A stretch of 64,000 nt of DNA. It comes from Bradyrhizobium sp. 1 (GTDB taxonomy: Bacteria; Pseudomonadota; Alphaproteobacteria; Rhizobiales; Xanthobacteraceae). The translations under genes and the position numbers were made by a program. The notes beneath the pieces are model-generated. The model saw only the letters and a program-made list of their open reading frames with translations, ran no database searches and was not told the DNA's origin. The stretch covers positions 232,097 to 296,096 of the forward strand of contig NZ_JADPJH010000010.1 of the NCBI RefSeq assembly GCF_023073315.1, written 5' to 3'. Each line of letters starts with the position of its first letter. The first letter of the stretch is position 1. Shown piece by piece: positions 17,772 through 26,569 of the stretch.

Positions 17772-19622
17772 TCAGTAAACGCGAGCTTTGGGCGGGATGT
17801 ACTGCACGTCGTTGGTCATGGTGTAGTCGTGAACCGGGCGGTACTCGATCTTGACCTTGCCGGAATCTTCCAGCCAGGCCAGCGTGTGCTTCATCCAGTT
17901 CTTGTCGTCGCGCGCGGAGAAATCTTCGCGCGCGTGCGCGCCGCGGCTCTCGGTGCGGTTGGCGGCCGAGTTCATCGTCACCACCGCCTGGGAGATCAGA
18001 TTGTCGAACTCCAGCGTCTCGATCAGGTCGGAATTCCACACCAGCGAGCGGTCGGACACGGCGATGTCGGTAATGCCGCTGTGGACCTTCTCGATCAGGT
18101 TCTGGCCTTCGCTCAGAATGTCGCCGGTGCGGAACACCGCGCAATTGTTCTGCATCACATGCTGCATGCCTTCGCGCAGTTTTGCGGTGGGCGTGCCGCC
18201 GGATGCGTAGCGGTAATGGTCGAGGCGGCCGAGCGCGAGGTCGGACGAGCTCGCCGGCAGCTCCGGCTGGCTGGCATTGGGCGTGAGCTTTTCAGCGAGC
18301 CGCAGCGCTGCAGCACGGCCGAACACGACGAGGTCGATCAGCGAGTTGGAGCCGAGGCGGTTAGCGCCGTGCACGGAGACGCAGGCGGCTTCACCGATCG
18401 CCATCAGGCCCGGAATGGTCGCGTTGTCGTCGCCCCCCCGCTTGGTCAGCACTTCGCCATGATAGTTCGTGGGGATGCCGCCCATGTTGTAGTGCACGGT
18501 CGGCACGATCGGAATCGGCTCGCGCGTCACGTCGACATTGGCGAAGATTTTTGCGGATTCGGAGATACCCGGCAGACGTTCGGCCAGCACCGCGGGATCG
18601 AGATGGTCGAGATGAAGGAAGATGTGGTCCTTCTTCTTGCCGACGCCGCGACCTTCGCGGATCTCGATGGTCATCGCGCGCGAGACGACGTCGCGCGACG
18701 CCAGATCCTTTGCGGACGGTGCGTAGCGCTCCATAAAACGCTCGCCCTCGGAGTTGACGAGATAGCCGCCTTCGCCGCGCGCGCCTTCGGTGACGAGACA
18801 GCCCGAGCCATAAATGCCGGTCGGGTGGAACTGCACGAACTCCATGTCCTGCATCGGCAGGCCGGCGCGCAGCACCATGCCGCCGCCGTCACCGGTGCAG
18901 GTGTGCGCCGAGGTGCAGGAGGCGTAGGCGCGGCCGTAGCCGCCGGTCGCGAGGATCACGGTCTGGGCGCGGAAGCGGTGCAGCGTACCGTCGTCGAGCT
19001 TGAGCGCGATGACGCCGCGGCAGGCGCCCTGGTCGTCCATGATCAAATCAATGGCGAAGAACTCGATGAAGAACTCGGCTGCGTGGCGCAGCGACTGGCC
19101 GTACATCGTGTGCAGCATGGCGTGACCGGTGCGGTCGGCGGCGGCGCAGGTGCGTTGCGCCTGGCCCTTGCCGTAGTCCATGGTCATGCCGCCGAACGGG
19201 CGCTGGTAGATCTTGCCGTCCTCGGTGCGCGAGAACGGCACGCCCCAATGCTCGAGCTCGTAGACCGCCTCGGGCGCGTTGCGCACCATGTATTCGATCG
19301 CGTCCTGGTCACCGAGCCAGTCCGACCCCTTCACGGTGTCGTACATGTGCCAGCGCCAGTCGTCCTTGTGCATGTTGCCGAGCGAAGCCGAGATGCCGCC
19401 CTGGGCCGCGACGGTGTGCGAGCGGGTTGGAAAGACCTTGGTGATGCAGGCGGTTTTCAGGCCGGCCTCGCTGCAGCCGACCGTGGCGCGCAGGCCCGCG
19501 CCGCCGGCGCCGACCACGACGACGTCATAGGTGTGGTCTTCGATCGGATAGGCTTTGCCGTTGGTGGCGGGAGCGGCGTTGCCCTTGCCATTCGTCTCTG
19601 TGGCCGATGTTCCGGTTGTCAT
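17772..19622 (-). CDS. sdhA: Succinate dehydrogenase flavoprotein subunit
   Basis: The 616-residue catalytic subunit of complex II oxidises succinate to fumarate. It has the FAD dinucleotide-binding motif [12 protein letters not shown], the covalent-flavin histidine region SHTVAAQGG, and the active-site stretches [21 protein letters not shown] and [17 protein letters not shown]. The first 25 residues form an asparagine/glycine-rich tail ([14 protein letters not shown]) in front of the core. It follows sdhD by 3 bases, which indicates tight operon structure. Confidence 0.98.
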   Translation of the reverse strand: MTTGTSATETNGKGNAAPATNGKAYPIEDHTYDVVVVGAGGAGLRATVGCSEAGLKTACITKVFPTRSHTVAAQGGISASLGNMHKDDWRWHMYDTVKGSDWLGDQDAIEYMVRNAPEAVYELEHWGVPFSRTEDGKIYQRPFGGMTMDYGKGQAQRTCAAADRTGHAMLHTMYGQSLRHAAEFFIEFFAIDLIMDDQGACRGVIALKLDDGTLHRFRAQTVILATGGYGRAYASCTSAHTCTGDGGGMVLRAGLPMQDMEFVQFHPTGIYGSGCLVTEGARGEGGYLVNSEGERFMERYAPSAKDLASRDVVSRAMTIEIREGRGVGKKKDHIFLHLDHLDPAVLAERLPGISESAKIFANVDVTREPIPIVPTVHYNMGGIPTNYHGEVLTKRGGDDNATIPGLMAIGEAACVSVHGANRLGSNSLIDLVVFGRAAALRLAEKLTPNASQPELPASSSDLALGRLDHYRYASGGTPTAKLREGMQHVMQNNCAVFRTGDILSEGQNLIEKVHSGITDIAVSDRSLVWNSDLIETLEFDNLISQAVVTMNSAANRTESRGAHAREDFSARDDKNWMKHTLAWLEDSGKVKIEYRPVHDYTMTNDVQYIPPKARVY

Positions 19623-19625
19623 GGC

Positions 19626-20030
19626 TTACACTCCGGATGAGATCTTGATGATCGCGTAGGTCGAGGCGAGCGCGACGGCGATCGAGAAGAAATTGTTGAG
19701 CATGACCGAGATGAGCTTCAGCTTCTCGTTGTGGACGTAGTCCTCGATCACGACCTGCATGCCGATCTTCATGTGCCAGGCGCTGGCGACGATGAAGAGC
19801 AGCATGATCACCGCGATCGGCAGCGAGCCGAGGATCACCTTGGCGCCCGCCTGGTTGCTGCCGAGCGTCATCATGACGACGATGATCACCGGCAGCATCA
19901 GCAGGGTCATCGCGACGGCGGTGATGCGCTGACGCCAGAAGTCGGAGGTGCCGGAATGCGCGGCGCCGAGATTGCGGACGCGGCCGAGCGGGGTGCGCAT
20001 GCTGCGCTTCGGGGTGTCGGGTGCGCTCAT
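19626..20030 (-). CDS. sdhD: Succinate dehydrogenase membrane anchor subunit SdhD
   Basis: A 134-residue protein with three membrane helices. With SdhC it binds haem b and ubiquinone; HMKIGMQVVIEDYVHNEKLK is the conserved family segment. The ATG at 20030 is chosen because it overlaps the sdhC stop (20027-20030, ATGA), giving translational coupling. A longer reading lies in the sdhC shadow. Confidence 0.95.
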   Translation of the reverse strand: MSAPDTPKRSMRTPLGRVRNLGAAHSGTSDFWRQRITAVAMTLLMLPVIIVVMMTLGSNQAGAKVILGSLPIAVIMLLFIVASAWHMKIGMQVVIEDYVHNEKLKLISVMLNNFFSIAVALASTYAIIKISSGV

Positions 20031-20425
20031 CGTACACCTCCGATCGCGTAGGCGATGATCCAGATCAGGATCGTCAGCACGATGCCGCCGATCAGGGCGC
20101 CCCAAGTCAGGGCCTCGCGCTCATTGGCCTTGAAGCCGTAGCCAAGGTCCCACACCAAATGCCGGATGCCGCTCAACATGTGGTGCATCAGCGACCAAGT
20201 GTAGCCGAACACGATCAGCCGGCCGATGATGCTGCCGGTGAACGCCTGGACGGTGGCGTAGGCGTTGTGGCCGGAGGCTGCGGCGACCAGCCACCAGACC
20301 AGCAGCAGAGTTCCGGCGTAAAGTGCGATACCGGTGGCGCGATGGACGATGGACAGCGCCATCGTCAACGTCCAGCGGTAGACTTGCATGTGGGGTGAAA
20401 GCGGTCGTTCGATCCGTGCGGTCAT
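20027..20425 (-). CDS. sdhC: Succinate dehydrogenase cytochrome b556 subunit
   Basis: A 132-residue, three-helix protein starting MTARIERPLSPHMQVYRW, the signature of the SdhC family (RPLSPHLxxY), with the later haem-ligand segment SLMHHMLSGIRHLVWD. It is the first gene of the leftward sdhCDAB operon, so the promoter should lie in 20426-20936. Confidence 0.96.
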   Translation of the reverse strand: MTARIERPLSPHMQVYRWTLTMALSIVHRATGIALYAGTLLLVWWLVAAASGHNAYATVQAFTGSIIGRLIVFGYTWSLMHHMLSGIRHLVWDLGYGFKANEREALTWGALIGGIVLTILIWIIAYAIGGVR

Positions 20426-20936
20426 GTGCTTTTGATGTTTATGGCGGCCCAGCTGGGGGCGCTCGGGGATCGCGAAAGGTCGGCTCTATTTACGGAGTCG
20501 ATTTGGCCTGTGCAATCACCAATTCGCCATAAATCGAACCGGAGTTCAGCGCTACAGCGTTGATGAAACAGGGCCAATCGGCTTCTTGGTATACCAGAGC
20601 TGATGGCCGCTGGTTATAAAAAGAATTAAAATTCACTCCTTACTGCATCCACCCGGGCGCGTTGAAATCGCTATTGGAACACCTCTAAACGGACCATGCC
20701 GTCCAAACTGCGCAAAGCGTGGCTCAACCATCGCCCTTGCCTCCGTCCGCCAGGTCTCGACCCGCTAACCCATCCCTTTTCGTGGTTCGGCCCGGATATG
20801 CGCAGCCTGCATTCCACCCCAGCCGGAAGGCGCGGCGTGTCGACCGGACCAGCCAGATCGCCTACAGGACTGCGAACAGCGCTCTCCGGGCAAGCGAATC
20901 GGAGACGTTGCGACCAGTCGCCGGGGCAGGTCAGGG
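20426..20936. other. Divergent intergenic region sdhC / TauE-family gene
   Basis: A 511-base spacer between divergently transcribed genes, expected to hold both promoters. It has an AT-rich stretch near 20570-20645 (TTATAAAAAGAATTAAAATTC) in otherwise GC-rich DNA. Short frames inside it are arginine- and proline-rich and look spurious. I see no repeat of the families found elsewhere and no clear riboswitch-like structure. Confidence 0.5.
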
Positions 20937-21797
20937 GTGATTGCAGGTCTTGATATCAAGGACATCGTCGAGCTCGCGCTGTTGCTGATTGCAACCGGCG
21001 CGCTCTCGGGATTTTTGGCCGGCGTATTCGGCATCGGCGGCGGTGCGATTCTCGTGCCGGTGTTTTATGAATGCTTCCGCATCGCCGGCGTGCCGCTCGA
21101 GGTGCGCATGCCGCTCTGCATCGGCACCTCGCTCGCCGTGATCATCCCGACCTCGATCCGTTCGTTCCAGGCCCATTACAAGCGCGGCGCCGTTGACGTC
21201 TCGATCCTGCGCATCTGGTGGCTGCCGATCGTGATCGGCGTCGTCGCCGGCAGCGTGATCGCGCGCTACGCGCCGGAGCGGCTGTTCAAGATCGTGTTCG
21301 TCTGCGTTGCGTATTCTGCCTCGGCGCGTCTCATTTTCGCGCGCGAGGGCTGGAAGTTCGGCGACGATCTCCCCCAGGGCCCGCTGATGCGCGCGTACGG
21401 CTTCTGCGTCGGTATCCTCTCGACACTGATGGGTATCGGCGGCGGGCTGTTTTCGAACCTGCTGATGACCTTCTACGGCCGTCCGATCCATCAGGCGGTC
21501 GCGACCTCATCGGCGCTGGCGGTACTGATCTCGATCCCCGGTGCGCTCGGCTACATCTATGCCGGCTGGCCCGCGGCCGCGACCTATCCGGCCGTCGCGG
21601 CGCTGCAAATCCCGTTCGCGCTCGGCTACGTCTCGCTGATCGGCGCGGTGCTGGTGATGCCGATGAGTTTGGTCACGGCGCCCCTCGGCGTAAGAGCCGC
21701 GCATGCGATGTCAAAGCGGACGCTGGAAGTGGCGTTCGGCTGCTATCTATTTATCGTCGGCAGCAGATTTGTGATGAGCTTGTTGGGCGGGCAGTAG
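20937..21797 (+). CDS. Sulfite exporter TauE/SafE-family membrane protein
   Basis: The 286-residue protein has about eight hydrophobic segments and the duplicated TauE/SafE motif: GFLAGVFGIGGGAILVP near residue 22 and GILSTLMGIGGGLFSNLL near residue 160. The family moves sulfite, sulfoacetate or other organic anions across the inner membrane. The GTG at 20937 is preceded by a G-rich stretch (GGTCAGGG). No sulfur-metabolism genes adjoin it, although a sulfite-oxidase-fold enzyme lies 5.6 kb away. Confidence 0.85.
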   Translation: MIAGLDIKDIVELALLLIATGALSGFLAGVFGIGGGAILVPVFYECFRIAGVPLEVRMPLCIGTSLAVIIPTSIRSFQAHYKRGAVDVSILRIWWLPIVIGVVAGSVIARYAPERLFKIVFVCVAYSASARLIFAREGWKFGDDLPQGPLMRAYGFCVGILSTLMGIGGGLFSNLLMTFYGRPIHQAVATSSALAVLISIPGALGYIYAGWPAAATYPAVAALQIPFALGYVSLIGAVLVMPMSLVTAPLGVRAAHAMSKRTLEVAFGCYLFIVGSRFVMSLLGGQ

Positions 21798-21810
21798 CCG
21801 CCACGACCTC

Positions 21811-21898
21811 CGTCATTGCGAGCGCAGCGAAGCAATCCAGAATCTCTCCGCGGAGGACCGTCTGGATTGCTTCGTCGCAATTGCTCCTCGCAATGACG
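21811..21898. repeat. Palindromic intergenic repeat, family A copy 4
   Basis: CGTCATTGCGAGCGCAGCGAAGCAATCC at the left and a long-type right arm (GCTTCGTCGCAATTGCTCCTCGC..). The mixed arms (short-type left, long-type right) suggest recombination between the two subtypes or independent arm decay. Confidence 0.9.
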
Positions 21899-21952
21899 AG
21901 GCGAGAGAGCATTCGGCATACCAAGTGAGTGGGCGTCGGTCTGACAGACCGT

Positions 21953-22449
21953 CTAGTCCTTCAATCGCACTTCGCTGTGGAGCCACGATTGGAGATTGCC
22001 AATGCCTTCGATGCGATCGGAGTCGGAAAGCACTTTCAATCGCGCAGCAATCCTTTTGTCTTCGATCGGCAAGCCCAGCTCTTTGCAACGATCCATCACA
22101 AGAGAGACCATCATGGCGGTCTTCCGCCATCTCGGTTTCATGACCGAGAGAATAATCTCATCGAATTGTTCCTCGGTCACCGATGGCGGCAGCTGGACTT
22201 CGTCCCACGTGAGCTCGCAGACAAATCTAAGCGGCTCTCTATCGGACTTTGGGGGCTCCAGATCCGGATACTGATCGTAGATCGGCTGGAGCAACTCGTC
22301 CTCTAGAGCGCCTACGACTTCGTCGAGCCAGTCCCCAGTTCGATCCGCTCGGCCTTGGCAAGCCCCGCGATGGCCATTCGGGCCTGGTCGAGCGCCTTGT
22401 AGGCAGCAAGGAGATGATGGTTGATCCGGACAGCCTGCTCGAGTTTCAT
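21953..22449 (-). pseudogene. DUF3658-domain protein, frameshifted
   Basis: Two frames must be joined to give one protein. From the ATG at 22449 the frame reads MKLEQAVRINHHLLAAYK.. through ..AKAERIELG and then hits a stop. The second frame takes over at ..DWLDEVVGALEDELLQ.. and runs to the TAG at 21953. The join is at a run of four G on the minus strand (22333-22336); one more G restores a 165-residue protein. The C-terminal part (SVTEEQFDEIILSVM... and GNLQSWLHSEVRL) resembles the DUF3658 domain. The gene lies 26 bases downstream of malonyl-CoA synthetase. It is either a real frameshift mutation or a homopolymer sequencing error. Confidence 0.7.
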
Positions 22450-22475
22450 GTCCCCACCCCAGAGCGATTTCGCCC

Positions 22476-24005
22476 CTATTTCTTCGCGTAAATATCCTTG
22501 TACGTGTCTCGCAGCACGTTCTTCTGCACCTTGCCCATGGTATTGCGCGGCAGTTCGTCGACGACAAAGACGCGCTTGGGCATCTTGAATTTTGCCAGTC
22601 GCCCGTCGAGCGCCTTCAGGACCGAGGCTTCGCTGACATCGGCGCCCTTGTTGCAGACCAGCACGGCGGTGACGCCCTCGCCGAAATCGGCATGGGGCAC
22701 GCCGATCACGGCGGATTCAATCACGCCCGGCATGGCGTCGATCTCGCTTTCGATTTCCTTGGGGTAGACGTTGAAGCCGCCTGAGATCACGAGGTCCTTG
22801 CCGCGGCCGAGGATGTGAACGTAGCCGTTGGCGTCGATCTTGCCGAGGTCGCCGGTAATGAAGAAGCCGTCGTCACGGAATTCGGCCTTTGTCTTCTCAG
22901 GCATGCGCCAATAGCCTTTGAACACGTTCGGGCCCTTGACCTCGATCATGCCGATCTCATCGCGCGGGAGCTCCTTGGCGGTCTCGGCGTCAGTGACGCG
23001 CACGGAAACGCCGGGGAGGGGAAAGCCGACCGCGCCGGGCACGCGCTCGCCCTCATACGGGTTCGACGTGTTCATGTTGGTCTCGGTCATGCCGTAGCGT
23101 TCGAGCACGGCATGGCCCGTGCGCGCCGACCATTCCCGATGAGTTTCGGCCAGCAGCGGCGCGGAGCCCGAGATGAACAGCCGCATGTGCTTGGTGGTGT
23201 CGCGCGACAGCGCGGTATTCTGGAGAAGCCGCGTATAGAACGTCGGCACGCCCATCAGCACCGTGGCGCGCGCCATCAGCTTGATGATCAAATCCGGATC
23301 GAGCTTCGGCAGGAAGATCATCGACGCGCGCGCGAACAGCGTCACGTTGGTGGCCACGAATAGGCCGTGGGTGTGGTAGATCGGCAGCGCGTGGATCAGC
23401 ACGTCCTTGTCGGTGAAGCGCCAATAGCCGACCAGCGAGAGCGAGTTCGACGCGAGATTGTCGTGCGTCAGCATCGCGCCCTTGGAGCGGCCGGTGGTGC
23501 CCGAGGTGTAGAGGATCGCGGCGAGATCGTCGTTTTCGCGCGGCACCGTCGCAAACTCGCTGCTCCCCTTGTCGGCGGCTTCCGTCAGCGAGCCCTTGCC
23601 ATCGGGTCCGAGCGTCTCGACCTTGGCCTTCACCTTGGCAGCGATCGGGGCGAGGCCCTCGGCCTTGGAGGGATCACAGACCACCAGCGACGGCTCGGCA
23701 TCGCCGATGAAGTAATCGAGCTCGTTCAGCGTATAGGCCGTGTTGAGCGGCAGATAGACCGCGCCGGCCCGCACGGTGCCGAGATACAGCACGATATTGG
23801 CGACGGATTTCTCGATCTGCACCGCGACGCGGTCGCCGGGCTTCACGCCGCGCGCGACCAGCACATTCGCCATCTGCCCGGCCCGCGCGATCAGGTCCCC
23901 ATAGCTGATATGGGCGCCGTCCTGCGTCTCGATCGCGAGGCGTTTGGGATCGTCCAGGCCGTCGAACAGGCGGGAAAACAAATTGGCGTTGGCAGCTTGG
24001 TTCAT
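22476..24005 (-). CDS. matB: Malonyl-CoA synthetase (acyl-CoA ligase family)
   Basis: The 509-residue product is an ANL-superfamily ligase of the MatB type, which forms malonyl- or methylmalonyl-CoA from the free acid, CoA and ATP. The P-loop LYTSGTTGRSKGAM is near 165-178; other signatures are YGMTETNMNTSNPYEGERVPG, ITGDLGKIDANGYVHILGRGKDLVISGG and the C-terminal catalytic lysine in PRNTMGKVQKN. The ATG at 24005 gives the expected length; an upstream extension lies opposite the SDR gene. In rhizobia MatB helps use malonate from the plant host, but no matA/matC gene lies beside it. Confidence 0.9.
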   Translation of the reverse strand: MNQAANANLFSRLFDGLDDPKRLAIETQDGAHISYGDLIARAGQMANVLVARGVKPGDRVAVQIEKSVANIVLYLGTVRAGAVYLPLNTAYTLNELDYFIGDAEPSLVVCDPSKAEGLAPIAAKVKAKVETLGPDGKGSLTEAADKGSSEFATVPRENDDLAAILYTSGTTGRSKGAMLTHDNLASNSLSLVGYWRFTDKDVLIHALPIYHTHGLFVATNVTLFARASMIFLPKLDPDLIIKLMARATVLMGVPTFYTRLLQNTALSRDTTKHMRLFISGSAPLLAETHREWSARTGHAVLERYGMTETNMNTSNPYEGERVPGAVGFPLPGVSVRVTDAETAKELPRDEIGMIEVKGPNVFKGYWRMPEKTKAEFRDDGFFITGDLGKIDANGYVHILGRGKDLVISGGFNVYPKEIESEIDAMPGVIESAVIGVPHADFGEGVTAVLVCNKGADVSEASVLKALDGRLAKFKMPKRVFVVDELPRNTMGKVQKNVLRDTYKDIYAKK

Positions 24006-24119
24006 GCAAGATTTCCTCGACCGCAAGGCTTGTACTACACGGCACATCAGACAAGGCCGGTCAAAACCGAGGGCTGGATTAGCAAAAACCGCCCCAATGA
24101 AGCAACGGAGACAGTTTGC

Positions 24120-24881
24120 ATGACCAAAAACGGGAAACGCGTGGCCTGGGTCACGGGCGGTGGCAGCGGGATCGGGGAGGCCGGCGCCGAGGCGCTCGCG
24201 GCCGACGGCTGGATCATCGTGGTCTCGGGCCGCCGCAAGGACGCCCTGGATACCGTGGTTGGGAAGATCACTGGGGCGGGCGGGGCGGCCGAGGCCGTCG
24301 CGTTGGATGTGTCCAATGCGCTCGAGGCCCAGAAGGCGGCCGATCAAATCGTCGCCAAGCACGGCCGGATCGACCTGCTCGTGAACAATGCCGGCATCAA
24401 TGTCCCCAAGCGGAGCTGGAAGGACATGGAACTGGACGGCTGGGACAAGCTCGTCCAGGTCAACCTCAACGGCGTGCTCTATTGCATGCGCGCGGTGCTG
24501 CCGACGATGCGCAAGCAGCAGGACGGCTCGATCATCAACGTCTCGTCCTGGGCCGGCCGTCACGTCTCGAAGATGCCGGGCCCGGCCTACACCACCACCA
24601 AACATGCGGTGCTGGCCCTGACCCATTCCTTCAACATGGACGAATGCGTCAACGGCCTGCGCGCCTGCTGCCTGATGCCGGGCGAGGTCGCGACGCCGAT
24701 TCTGAAGCTGCGCCCGGTGGTGCCGAGCGAGGCGGAGCAGGCGAAGATGCTGCAGTCCGAAGACCTCGGCCGCACCATCGCGTTCATCGCGTCGATGCCG
24801 CCGCGCGTCTGCATCAACGAGCTCCTGATCAGCCCGACGCACAATCGCGGGTTCATTCAGACGCCGAACAACAGGGATTGA
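24120..24881 (+). CDS. SDR family oxidoreductase
   Basis: A 253-residue classical short-chain dehydrogenase: cofactor motif TGGGSGIG at 12-19, NNAG at 89-92, serine near 142 and the catalytic Y157-x3-K161 (YTTTKHAV). The product probably oxidises or reduces a hydroxyl/keto group with NAD(P). It is divergent from matB across a 114-base gap that should hold both promoters. The longer in-frame reading across matB is a shadow. Confidence 0.9.
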   Translation: MTKNGKRVAWVTGGGSGIGEAGAEALAADGWIIVVSGRRKDALDTVVGKITGAGGAAEAVALDVSNALEAQKAADQIVAKHGRIDLLVNNAGINVPKRSWKDMELDGWDKLVQVNLNGVLYCMRAVLPTMRKQQDGSIINVSSWAGRHVSKMPGPAYTTTKHAVLALTHSFNMDECVNGLRACCLMPGEVATPILKLRPVVPSEAEQAKMLQSEDLGRTIAFIASMPPRVCINELLISPTHNRGFIQTPNNRD

Positions 24882-24903
24882 GGCGCGGTCGGAGCCGCGA
24901 ATT

Positions 24904-24991
24904 CGTCATTGCGAGCGAAGCGAAGCAATCCAGAAATGTATCCGCGGAGGCGGTCTGGATTGCTTCGTCGCAAGTGCTCCTCGCGATGACG
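24904..24991. repeat. Palindromic intergenic repeat, family A copy 5
   Basis: Left arm CGTCATTGCGAGCGAAGCGAAGCAATCC, centre CCGCGG, right arm GGATTGCTTCGTCGC..GCTCCTCGCGATGACG. It is in the SDR-fasciclin gap. The rest of that 306-base gap (24992-25187) shows no gene and presumably carries the fasciclin promoter. Confidence 0.9.
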
Positions 24992-25187
24992 GTGGATCGA
25001 CCACACGGATGCGCCGCTACATAGTTTCACGCATCACGATAAATTATTTCCCGAAACCGCATCGCAAACCCTCCCGTAGTTCGGATCAACGACGGCACTG
25101 CTGCATCACCTCACGCCATCGCAGCCACCGTTGTTGCCCAACTCAACGCCGGCCATCGCCGGTCACAATTCAATCGGGAGACTCTCC

Positions 25188-25742
25188 ATGTCGAAGCGCA
25201 TTGCCTATCTCACCGCCGCCGCCTTCAGCGCCCTGGCCATCACCGCGACCGTCGTCGCGCCCGCCCGCGCCGAGGAAAAGACCGTCATGGTCGGCGGCGC
25301 CGCGATGTTCCCGTCCAAGAACATCGTCCAGAATGCCGTCAACTCGAAGGACCACACCACGCTGGTCGCGGCGGTGAAGGCCGCCGGTCTGGTGCCGACG
25401 CTGGAAAGCAAGGGCCCGTTCACGGTGTTCGCGCCGACCAACGCCGCCTTCGGCAAGCTGCCGGCCGGCACCGTCGACAATCTGGTCAAGCCTGAGAACA
25501 AGGCGACGCTGACCAAGATCCTCACCTACCACGTCGTGCCCGGCAAGCTCGAGGCCTCCGACCTCACCGACGGCAAGAAGATGAAGACCGCCGAAGGCGA
25601 GGAGCTGACGGTCAAGAAGCAGGACGGCAAGGTCTGGATCGTCGATGCCAAGGGCGGCACCTCGATGGTGACGATCTCCAATGTCAACCAGTCCAACGGC
25701 GTGATCCATGTGGTCGACACCGTGCTGATGCCGGCGACGTAA
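25188..25742 (+). CDS. Fasciclin (FAS1) domain protein, exported
   Basis: The 184-residue product has a signal peptide (residues 1-27, ending ARA/E) and one FAS1 domain with the canonical motifs FTVFAPTNAAFGKLPAG, LTKILTYHVVPGK and the terminal NGVIHVVDTVLMP. FAS1 proteins mediate adhesion or extracellular matrix contacts; rhizobial relatives (Nex18/Fix-type in Sinorhizobium) are periplasmic or secreted. The ATG at 25188 follows CGGGAGA. A strong terminator follows at 25786-25816, so it is a single-gene transcript. Confidence 0.93.
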   Translation: MSKRIAYLTAAAFSALAITATVVAPARAEEKTVMVGGAAMFPSKNIVQNAVNSKDHTTLVAAVKAAGLVPTLESKGPFTVFAPTNAAFGKLPAGTVDNLVKPENKATLTKILTYHVVPGKLEASDLTDGKKMKTAEGEELTVKKQDGKVWIVDAKGGTSMVTISNVNQSNGVIHVVDTVLMPAT

Positions 25743-25785
25743 CACCGCGAAGTCCGGTTTCATCCCCCAAGACCGGATGCGACGA

Positions 25786-25816
25786 AAAGCGAGCCGGGGG
25801 CACCCGGCTCGCTTTA
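25786..25816 (+). terminator. Rho-independent terminator after the fasciclin gene
   Basis: A perfect 13-bp stem (AAAGCGAGCCGGG / CCCGGCTCGCTTT) around the loop GGCA, ending in a short T-run. It is 44 bases after the fasciclin stop codon. Confidence 0.9.
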
Positions 25817-25925
25817 TTGTGACCACGATAGCCCGTGGGCATCGATTCGATGGCCGGAGGAGCGTAACGAAAGCGGAAGCATCGGCGTATAATTGCTGTC
25901 ACACGACGTTCAGGACGGAACCACC

Positions 25926-26555
25926 ATGTCGAGCCTCACAGTCAGCGACGAGCAGGTCAGCGCCACCCCGGCCAAAGTGATCCAGCCAGCCTGGGTCCGA
26001 ATCATGCACTGGGTCAACGCGTTTGCCATGATCCTGATGATCCTGTCGGGCTGGCAGATCTACAACGCCTCGCCGCTGTTCGGCTTCAGCTTTCCGCGCG
26101 AGTACACGCTCGGCGGCTGGCTCGGCGGCGGCCTGCTCTGGCACTTTGCGGCGATGTGGCTGCTGATGATCAACGGCCTCGCCTATCTCGTCACCGGTTT
26201 TGCCACCGGCCGCTTCGCTAAGAAGCTGCTGCCGATCACGCCGTCGGGGGTGCTCCACGACGTCAGGGCGGCACTGACCTTCAAGCTCGGCCATGCAGAT
26301 CTCACCGTGTATAATTACGTGCAACGCGTGCTCTATGCTGGCATCATCGTGGTCGGCGTGCTCATCGTCCTCACGGGCGTCGGAATGTGGAAGCCGGTAC
26401 AGCTGCACTGGCTTGTGATGCTGTTCGGCGATTATCCGACTGCGCGCTATGTCCACTTCTTCTGCATGGCCTCGATCTGCGCGTTCCTCGTCATTCATGT
26501 GATCCTTGCGCTGCTGGTGCCGAAGAGCCTGCGCGCGATGATCATTGGCCGCTGA
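25926..26555 (+). CDS. Cytochrome b561-type membrane subunit
   Basis: A 209-residue protein with four membrane helices. It starts with a soluble 20-residue segment, then PAWVRIMHWVNAFAMI, where His28 is a likely haem b ligand; further histidines lie in LLWHFAAMWL and VHFFCMASICAFLVIHV. This is the Ni/Fe-hydrogenase / thiosulfate-reductase cytochrome b family (PF01292), which exchanges electrons between quinones and a periplasmic partner. The partner is almost certainly the molybdopterin enzyme encoded 14 bases downstream. The ATG at 25926 gives a start that fits the family. Confidence 0.9.
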   Translation: MSSLTVSDEQVSATPAKVIQPAWVRIMHWVNAFAMILMILSGWQIYNASPLFGFSFPREYTLGGWLGGGLLWHFAAMWLLMINGLAYLVTGFATGRFAKKLLPITPSGVLHDVRAALTFKLGHADLTVYNYVQRVLYAGIIVVGVLIVLTGVGMWKPVQLHWLVMLFGDYPTARYVHFFCMASICAFLVIHVILALLVPKSLRAMIIGR

Positions 26556-26569
26556 TTAGGAGAACCATC

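Noticed and set aside
17682..19640. Plus-strand 652-residue open frame opposite sdhA
   Set aside because: Antisense shadow of sdhA without recognisable motifs.
20696..20953. 85-residue plus-strand frame before the TauE-family gene
   Set aside because: Proline/arginine/serine-rich with no ribosome binding site and no domain; it reads through into another gene in a different frame.
25136..25187. Upstream extension of the fasciclin frame
   Set aside because: The ATG at 25188 begins a textbook signal peptide and has a ribosome binding site; the extension adds a polar leader that would disrupt export.
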